Assembly: GCA_018825925.1 (NCBI GenBank)
Contig: JAHKAT010000083.1
Span: forward strand, 1 to 5,049
Reading direction: 5' to 3'
Source: Bacteroidota bacterium
GTDB taxonomy: Bacteria; Bacteroidota; Bacteroidia; Flavobacteriales_D; Crocinitomicaceae
DNA: 5,049 nucleotides
This document shows, one piece after another, positions 1 to 5,049 of the stretch (position 1 is its first letter; the number at the start of each line of letters is the position of its first letter). The notes under the pieces are model-generated. The model had not been told where the DNA came from, searched no databases, and saw only the letters and a program-made list of their open reading frames with translations. The translations under genes and the position numbers were made by a program.

Positions 1-1
1 A

Positions 2-58
2 GGAGTTAGGACTTTTTGAGTGCAGAGTTTGGAGTTTAGAAGGTGGGAATTCAGAATT
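2..58. repeat. Degenerate heptanucleotide tandem repeat (about RGAGTTT)
   Basis: The first bases of the window can be laid out as eight consecutive 7-base units with one extra base at position 16. They are ggagtta (2-8), ggacttt (9-15), tgagtgc (17-23), agagttt (24-30), ggagttt (31-37), agaaggt (38-44), gggaatt (45-51) and cagaatt (52-58). The best-preserved units are 24-30 and 31-37, and the outer units drift toward GAATT. The array is non-coding and may continue beyond the left edge. It resembles the decayed heptamer arrays found between genes in some bacteria. Its function is unknown, and with this much degeneracy chance or A/G-biased composition is a partial alternative. Confidence 0.5.
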
Positions 59-152
59 AAAAAGTAGTATGGCTTATCGGCAGTGGATGATTGGAGACAT
101 TTTTTTTCAGAATGGGTGGAGAATTTAATTGCTCGCTTTTATTTCTGCGCTT

Positions 153-182
153 GAGTCTAAGTCTGAGCCAGAGCCAGAGTCA
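153..182. repeat. Short hexanucleotide tandem repeat (GAGYCW, five units)
   Basis: Five contiguous 6-base units are visible: gagtct, aagtct, gagcca, gagcca and gagtca, giving a consensus of GAGYCW. The array begins 14 bp beyond the stop codon of the minus-strand CAP-domain gene, in its 3' flank. Read on the plus strand it would encode a Glu-Ser/Pro run. That frame has stop codons close on both sides, about 20 codons apart, so it is not a gene. The period differs from the heptamer array nearer the window edge. The array is not a good hairpin, and there is no T-run placed to make it a terminator of the CAP gene. Confidence 0.6.
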
Positions 183-196
183 AAAATATAAATGAT

Positions 197-2530
197 CTAG
201 TTGCAATTCGCACAAAAAGACTTTCTTACATCTACATCTCTTAAAAGTTGAAAATTAGCGTTCAACCACTCACAATATCTTTCTGTATTTATTGTTTTCG
301 CTTTTTCGTGGAGTTCGAAATAGATATCCTCTCCGATTGATTTACGATAATGCACACCTATTTCTAATAGCAAAAACAAACCATCTTCATTAATGGTGTT
401 GTTTTTAAATCTTGGCAACAATGCATCTTTAGAGTAGGCAAACATACTCCAGTAATTAAAGAAAAGTGACATGTCTAAAATTTCATCCATTTTCTTAGAC
501 TTACTTTTTAAATAATCTGAAACTCTATCAAAGGATTCATTTATACCGCTGGTGTTATTCGTGTGATTGTAATAGTCCAAAAATGAAAGATACACATTCA
601 CTATCAATGATTTGTTTCCAATTTCTGTGATAAATGGCCTAAGTTTATCCGGATGTACCACATTGGAAAGGTTTTGAGCTGAAACATCCCATTCTTCCAA
701 TAGATCTCTTGCAATCAAAGTATACAGGTGCAATAGATTGGCCTTTGCCCTACCGTCCAATTGATCAATTTTTTTCTGCCAAGCGAATAATAAACGACAG
801 CAAAAATTCAAATCATTCCAATACACTTCGGATAGCAATGCACTATAATTGGCAATCACTCGCTTTTCATTGAAAAAATATTCTTCAAAACCAGGGCTGA
901 AGAGCAAGTCAATGGCTATTTCATCTTGCTTAGACATTTCAAAAAGTGCCTTGTTCACCAATTGATGATTTTTAAGAATTACACCCGTTCGAAAAGTCAA
1001 TTCAGCTTGCTGCTTATTTTCGTTTAAGTTCTCTAACCTTCCGGTATAATAGAGTGTTGCTCTAGAACGTCGTTGCTGAAAAAGCAAATCTCCCCAGGGA
1101 AGAGGATCCATTTTAAACGCTATTCGTTGTTTAATACTGTCTTTTGAAAGAAGTAATAAATCCTCCCGCGCTTGCATAGCCATTTGGAAATCGAATAAAT
1201 TCCAATTTTCTTTCGCCTCAATGTCTAATTTGGAGCTTTCAATACTTCTATACTTTTTCACAAACTCTAATATAAACTCGGCTCTTTTTTGATGTAATAA
1301 TTCGTTTTTATTTAAGTCACCTTCTATTGAACTGTAGGATTCAATCTTAATTAAATGCACCTCATTGTTGTTTTTAATCAACTTCGGCAATGAATTGGGT
1401 TGCACAAGATTGGTTTTAAAATTAAAATCCAAAACTTCCGATGCGATGATTCCAGAATCCAATAAAAGCACTTTTGGCGGATCGAATAACACAGGCTTGA
1501 AAGGCAAAAGCTCTAGTGTTTTGGAAGTTATAGGACACGGTATGAAGTACTCACACATCTTGCCTTCCACAAGCAATAAAACCGAAAAAGATACTTCCTT
1601 TTTTTCAAGTGCAGCTGGTAAAGTTCCAATGGGAGTAATCACTCTGTATTCACTTTCGGCCCGATTATTTTTAAGGAGTTCGTCCCTATAAACTGGTTTC
1701 AATAAAACCCCATCATAAATTGGAGAAGAGTCTAGTCGACTAGGCGCACTGCACGAAAATTGATTTCTTTCAAGAACGTCCAAAACAATTCCATCCAAAG
1801 GGTGGACAAACAATTTATTGAACAAAGATTTATTAGGAAAACTTAAAATGACTTCTTGACCTTCCTTTGTATATCGATTACCTAGTGTAACCACCAAATT
1901 TGAAAAATCTTTGTATTTATCCGCACAATTTGAACTTGCTTTCTCAAGAGTAAATCCAGCTTTGTTCAATTGATTCTCAATTTCAATCACTTTCGAACCA
2001 AAAACTTGGGTCGCATAAATCACCCTACTTTTAGGGTGAATATCCAGATAAATCCCAGAATTTCCATAATCAGGGAAAATCATATTCGCATAATGAGGTG
2101 GGGAAGCTTTCCAAATTTCAAAGAGTTCTGTCGCGATCTTCAACATTTTCAAAGTATCAAAAGTTGGACCTATTTGCGGTTTCGTGAAAAGTATATTTTC
2201 ACCAGTTATGCTGTACCTATCTCCACCTTGTATGGATTTCACCCTTAAATCTGGCGTTCTTAATTTAGATGAATTTTGAAAATGACTTAAAGTCGTATTT
2301 GAAATCATATAGGTAGTTTGCATTTCTGCAGCCGATTTCAATATTCTACTTAATCCAAGAGGTTCAATTCCTTTGGACACCCTTAATTCATTCACCAGTT
2401 TGTGAACTTCATTTCCAATAAAATCCTTTTGATTTGGCGCAAGATTGACTTGAGCAAAAAGCCCTGTCGATCCAAAAAACAGGATAGAAATACAGATGAA
2501 TAGTTTCAAAAATATAAAGTTATCTCTCAC
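197..2530 (-). CDS. Exported CAP/SCP-domain protein with degenerate OmpA-like segment, function unknown
   Basis: This is a complete 777-aa protein. A signal peptide covers residues 1-26 (hydrophobic core about 11-25, probable cleavage FA|Q). No cysteine follows the site, so it is exported but not a lipoprotein. Residues about 36-178 form a CAP/SCP (YkwD-like) domain with SHF (His83), GEN (Glu111) and WxxSPPH (His146), the usual pocket residues. Residues 181-355 are probably beta-rich and unassigned. Residues about 360-440 look OmpA-like: G404, N409, L412, R416 and A417 have family spacing, but Ser401 replaces the ligand-binding Asp. From about 500 the protein is mostly helical, perhaps a repeat fold, ending in CxxC (Cys773, Cys776). 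There is no obvious type IX secretion tail. The start is GTG: the upstream in-frame stop is TAA at 2555-2557, no ATG lies between, and the next in-frame ATG (residue 70) would lose the signal peptide and half the CAP domain. It lies 103 bp downstream of glmS. The reading frame is certain, the CAP call strong, the OmpA call moderate and the function unknown. Confidence 0.85.
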   Translation of the reverse strand: MRDNFIFLKLFICISILFFGSTGLFAQVNLAPNQKDFIGNEVHKLVNELRVSKGIEPLGLSRILKSAAEMQTTYMISNTTLSHFQNSSKLRTPDLRVKSIQGGDRYSITGENILFTKPQIGPTFDTLKMLKIATELFEIWKASPPHYANMIFPDYGNSGIYLDIHPKSRVIYATQVFGSKVIEIENQLNKAGFTLEKASSNCADKYKDFSNLVVTLGNRYTKEGQEVILSFPNKSLFNKLFVHPLDGIVLDVLERNQFSCSAPSRLDSSPIYDGVLLKPVYRDELLKNNRAESEYRVITPIGTLPAALEKKEVSFSVLLLVEGKMCEYFIPCPITSKTLELLPFKPVLFDPPKVLLLDSGIIASEVLDFNFKTNLVQPNSLPKLIKNNNEVHLIKIESYSSIEGDLNKNELLHQKRAEFILEFVKKYRSIESSKLDIEAKENWNLFDFQMAMQAREDLLLLSKDSIKQRIAFKMDPLPWGDLLFQQRRSRATLYYTGRLENLNENKQQAELTFRTGVILKNHQLVNKALFEMSKQDEIAIDLLFSPGFEEYFFNEKRVIANYSALLSEVYWNDLNFCCRLLFAWQKKIDQLDGRAKANLLHLYTLIARDLLEEWDVSAQNLSNVVHPDKLRPFITEIGNKSLIVNVYLSFLDYYNHTNNTSGINESFDRVSDYLKSKSKKMDEILDMSLFFNYWSMFAYSKDALLPRFKNNTINEDGLFLLLEIGVHYRKSIGEDIYFELHEKAKTINTERYCEWLNANFQLLRDVDVRKSFCANCN

Positions 2531-2536
2531 ATTCTT

Positions 2537-2569
2537 AAAACGTAAAAGTTGTTGTTATGTTTTAATCAA
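2537..2569 (-). promoter_or_regulatory. Weak Bacteroidota-type promoter candidate before the CAP gene
   Basis: On the minus strand a TTG (2567-2569) is followed after 22 bases by TACGTTTT (2537-2544). The Bacteroidota consensus is TTG, 17-23 bases, then TAnnTTTG, so this fits with one mismatch in the last base. Transcription would begin almost at the GTG start codon at 2530, giving a leaderless or very short-leader message. That is possible but unusual. The region is AT-rich, so a chance match is likely. The alternative is that the CAP gene is read through from glmS, since no strong terminator is seen in the gap. Confidence 0.2.
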
Positions 2570-2633
2570 CACACACTGTTCAACCACTTTAACTTGGTTA
2601 CTATGAAGCAAATTGAGGTGACTTATACCAAGA

Positions 2634-4478
2634 CTATTCTACCGTAACCGATTTCGCCAAGTTTCTTGGTTGATCGACATTACATCCGCGCATAACGGCT
2701 ATATGGTACGACAATAACTGGAAAGGAACTGTGGCCAACAAAGGCACTAAGTGTTCGTCTGTTGCAGGAATTTCAATCACGGCATCCGCCATATTTTTCA
2801 CCTGTTGATCACCCTCCGTTACGATAGCAATAATTTTACCTTTTCTTGCTTTCACCTCTTGAATATTCGAAACCACTTTTTCATAAGAAGTTCCTGCAGT
2901 GGCAACCACAAAAACTGGCATTTCCTCATCGATTAATGCAATCGGTCCATGCTTCATTTCCGCTGCTGGATATCCTTCTGCATGGATGTATGAAATTTCT
3001 TTTAATTTCAGGGCTCCTTCAAGTGCAACAGGGAATGAACTTCCGCGTCCTAAGTACAAGGCGTTAGTGGCATCTTTGTATTGCAAGGCAATCTCTTTAA
3101 TTTTATCATTGGCCAACAAAACTTCCGAAACTTTAGCAGGAATCGCTTCCAGTTCGGTCAACATGGAGTGAAATTTCGTCTCGGTAATCGTTCCTTTTTT
3201 ATGTGCTATTGCCAAAGCCATCAAGGTAAGCACTGTTACTTGAGCAGTAAATGCTTTTGTACTTGCAACACCAATTTCTGGTCCAGCATGAGTATACGAA
3301 CCGGCGTGTGTAATTCTTGAGATAGACGATCCAACCACGTTACAAACACCTAAAATAGTTGCCCCTTTAGATTTTGCTAGCTCCAAGGCGGCCAAAGTAT
3401 CCGCTGTTTCACCCGATTGCGAAACGGCAATAACTATATCGCCTTCGTTGATTACCGGGTTTCTATATCTAAATTCCGACGCATATTCCACTTCTACGTT
3501 AATGCGCGCAAGGTCTTCAAACAAGTATTCACCAACCAAGCAAGCATGCCAAGAGGTTCCACAAGCTACCATCACGATACGTTGTGCATTGACGATTTTT
3601 TGTTCAAACTCTTTGATGCCTCCTAACTCAACCCAGCCTTCTTTTGCATTTAAACGACCTCTAAAACAATCGTAAATAGAACGTGGTTGCTCGTGAATTT
3701 CTTTCAACATGAAATGCTCGTATCCGCCTTTTTCCAAAGCTTCCAATTTCATTTCAAGTTCTTGTATATAAGGTGTTTTTTCTTCGTCCTGAATATTCCA
3801 CAAGCGGAAACCTTCATTCAAATCAACCACTGCAATTTCTTCATCTTCTAGGTAAACTACTCGATTGGTGTACTCAATGATAGGCGTAGCATCAGAAGCA
3901 AGATAAAAATCTCCTTCTTTTCCAATACCTACAACTAAAGGAGATGATTTTCGAGCAGCCACCAATGTATTAGGAGCGTTTTTAGACAAAACAACAATCG
4001 CGTATGCACCAGTCACATTTAGCAATGCTAGACGCACAGCTTCCGCCAATTTAACTCCCTCTTTTTTCTGAATATCTTCAATTAAATGAACCAATACCTC
4101 CGTATCCGTGTCACTTTTAAAAACAAAACCACGTGATTTTAATTCCTCTTTTAAAACATCGTAGTTTTCTATAATACCATTGTGGATGATTGCAATTTCC
4201 TCACTTTCAGAATAATGTGGATGCGCGTTTTTATCGTTCGGTTCACCGTGAGTAGCCCATCGCGTGTGTGCAATTCCAGCATAACCACTCACATCCTTGC
4301 CTACAGTAAAAGCCTCTAAATTAGCTACTTTACCTTGTTTTTTGTACAAATTCAAATTTCCATTCGAAAGCAAGGCAACACCAGCACTGTCATATCCACG
4401 ATATTCCAATCGCTGAAGTCCTTTAATCAAAATTGGGTACGCTTCTTTTTTTCCGATATACGCTACGATTCCACACAT
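2634..4478 (-). CDS. glmS: Glutamine--fructose-6-phosphate aminotransferase (isomerizing)
   Basis: This cytoplasmic enzyme makes glucosamine-6-phosphate from fructose-6-phosphate and glutamine, the first step toward UDP-GlcNAc, peptidoglycan and lipopolysaccharide. At 614 aa it is the usual full length (about 608-617). The glutaminase half begins MCGI, and Cys2 becomes the N-terminal nucleophile after Met removal, which fixes the start. It also shows HTRWATHG (71-78), HNGIIENY (99-106) and SDTDTE (122-127). The isomerase half has two SIS domains: CGTSWHA (306-312) and SQSGETADT (353-361) in the first, and GRGSSFP (477-483), the EGALKLKE stretch (487-494) and MKHGP (508-512) in the second. The C-terminal tail NLAKSVTVE carries the catalytic lysine, Lys609. 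No key residue is missing. The ATG lies 2 bp after the upstream stop codon with no Shine-Dalgarno sequence, so translation is probably coupled to the DUF4270 gene. There is no room for a dedicated leader or a glmS ribozyme. Confidence 0.98.
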   Translation of the reverse strand: MCGIVAYIGKKEAYPILIKGLQRLEYRGYDSAGVALLSNGNLNLYKKQGKVANLEAFTVGKDVSGYAGIAHTRWATHGEPNDKNAHPHYSESEEIAIIHNGIIENYDVLKEELKSRGFVFKSDTDTEVLVHLIEDIQKKEGVKLAEAVRLALLNVTGAYAIVVLSKNAPNTLVAARKSSPLVVGIGKEGDFYLASDATPIIEYTNRVVYLEDEEIAVVDLNEGFRLWNIQDEEKTPYIQELEMKLEALEKGGYEHFMLKEIHEQPRSIYDCFRGRLNAKEGWVELGGIKEFEQKIVNAQRIVMVACGTSWHACLVGEYLFEDLARINVEVEYASEFRYRNPVINEGDIVIAVSQSGETADTLAALELAKSKGATILGVCNVVGSSISRITHAGSYTHAGPEIGVASTKAFTAQVTVLTLMALAIAHKKGTITETKFHSMLTELEAIPAKVSEVLLANDKIKEIALQYKDATNALYLGRGSSFPVALEGALKLKEISYIHAEGYPAAEMKHGPIALIDEEMPVFVVATAGTSYEKVVSNIQEVKARKGKIIAIVTEGDQQVKNMADAVIEIPATDEHLVPLLATVPFQLLSYHIAVMRGCNVDQPRNLAKSVTVE

Positions 4479-4480
4479 AA

Positions 4481-5049
4481 CTAAAACTCTGTATAAATAA
4501 GGGTTAATTTTGGTTGCAGTTTATTAGTAGTCTGCTGACCATTAAAAATTATTCGATCTGCCGAGGAGATAAACTGCTTCGGCGCAATGTACAAATCGGT
4601 GTTCACTATTCGTCCAGCCACAATCTGTTGAACAAAATTTCGAACATCGATGATAAATCCTTTTCTGAAATCAGAATAAACCCCAAAATTCAACAAAGAC
4701 AAACCTTCTTCACTCAAATTAGCGGCTAAAGTAACATCCGATCCCTGATTATATGCAGAGGCCAATTGATATTGAACGGGTAGAAATAATTCTGCTTTAT
4801 GAATAATCGTGTTTTTCGGTAAATCCGTTATCGACTTTAAGCGAACAACCGCTCTGGCTCCATACGCTTGCGCATAAAACTCAGTTTGTCCGAGTTGATT
4901 CGAGTTAATAACTTGTTCCACCTTAGTGCCACTTCGGTCAATTTCCACACGATTAAATCGCTGAGAACTACTATTGATTCTAAAAGAGTACTGTTTTTTA
5001 TCTAAAATATTTTCATTGGGAGATGGACGTCTAACACGATAATAGATCG
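4481..5049 (-). CDS. DUF4270-family protein, C-terminal part (5' end outside window)
   Basis: The reading frame is open from the right edge to a TAG at 4481-4483, giving 188 visible residues (first whole codon at 5045-5047). A GTG at 4946-4948 could be mistaken for a start, but the frame continues upstream for 33 more codons with family-like sequence, so the gene is cut by the window and not short. Recognisable DUF4270 traits are FNRVEIDRSGT near the beginning of the visible part, GARAVVRLKSI, then IHKAELFLPV, and the ending PKLTLIYTEF. The predicted fold is mostly beta. Family members are usually several hundred residues long, exported as probable outer-membrane lipoproteins, and have no established function. 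The signal peptide or lipobox would be in the missing part. Its stop codon lies 2 bp before glmS, a neighbour pairing I recall from Flavobacteriales, often with glycogen synthase further upstream. That upstream gene cannot be checked here. Confidence 0.85.
   Translation of the reverse strand, partial: IYYRVRRPSPNENILDKKQYSFRINSSSQRFNRVEIDRSGTKVEQVINSNQLGQTEFYAQAYGARAVVRLKSITDLPKNTIIHKAELFLPVQYQLASAYNQGSDVTLAANLSEEGLSLLNFGVYSDFRKGFIIDVRNFVQQIVAGRIVNTDLYIAPKQFISSADRIIFNGQQTTNKLQPKLTLIYTEF

Noticed and set aside
135..190. Plus-strand peptide with a Glu-Ser/Pro run encoded by the hexamer array
   Set aside because: The frame is about 20 codons between stops, lacks an ATG start and has no supporting context. 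The amino-acid pattern simply follows from the 6-base repeat.
1365..1691. Plus-strand open frame of 108 codons
   Set aside because: It lies wholly inside the CAP-domain gene on the opposite strand. The translation shows no domain or signal, so it is a shadow frame. Shorter plus-strand frames inside the CAP gene, glmS and the DUF4270 gene were dismissed for the same reason.
2569..2581. Small palindrome AACA-CACAC-TGTT in the gap between glmS and the CAP gene, considered as an operator
   Set aside because: The arms are only 4 bp and the flanks do not extend the symmetry. This is expected by chance in AT-rich DNA.
2593..2632. Inverted repeat CTTGGT ... ACCAAG downstream of glmS, considered as a terminator
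   Set aside because: The stem is only 6 bp with a loop of 28 bases, and no T-run follows on the minus strand. It is too weak to call an intrinsic terminator.
4479..4480. glmS ribozyme or riboswitch leader before glmS
   Set aside because: Only two bases separate the upstream stop codon and the glmS ATG, so no leader exists, and the glmS ribozyme is known mainly from Gram-positive bacteria.
4481..4948. A separate short gene of 155 codons starting at GTG 4948
   Set aside because: The frame stays open to the window edge, and the extra residues belong to the DUF4270-like sequence (the FNRVE motif crosses this GTG). It is the tail of a longer gene.

Overview
The window looks like an ordinary chromosomal stretch of an AT-rich member of the Bacteroidota, most likely order Flavobacteriales. 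Four things point there. A DUF4270-type protein sits directly in front of glmS, an arrangement I know from that group. No start codon has a recognisable Shine-Dalgarno sequence. The first signal peptide ends in the typical 'FA|Q' form. One protein carries the Bacteroidota-style 'SxxEG' variant of the OmpA-like motif. The species cannot be named from this sequence.

All three genes are on the minus strand, so transcription runs from high to low coordinates. At 4481-5049 is the C-terminal part of a DUF4270-family protein whose start lies beyond the right edge. Two bases after its stop codon, at 2634-4478, comes a complete glmS (glucosamine-6-phosphate synthase, 614 aa), which commits fructose-6-phosphate to amino-sugar and cell-envelope synthesis. 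A 103-bp gap (2531-2633) follows. It holds only a weak promoter candidate and no convincing terminator.

At 197-2530 is a 777-aa exported protein of unknown function. It has a signal peptide, an N-terminal CAP/SCP domain, a probably beta-rich middle, a degenerate OmpA-like segment and a long helical C-terminus ending in CxxC. This multidomain protein is the least ordinary item in the window.

The remaining 196 bp at the left edge are non-coding. They hold two short degenerate tandem arrays with different periods: heptamers at about 2-58 and hexamers at 153-182.

The genes share a broad cell-envelope theme: amino-sugar supply, a probable surface lipoprotein, and an exported protein with a possible peptidoglycan- or envelope-related module. 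A functional link between the CAP protein and GlmS is not demonstrated. I found no RNA gene, CRISPR array, insertion sequence, phage gene or defence system, and nothing amounting to a clearly new system.
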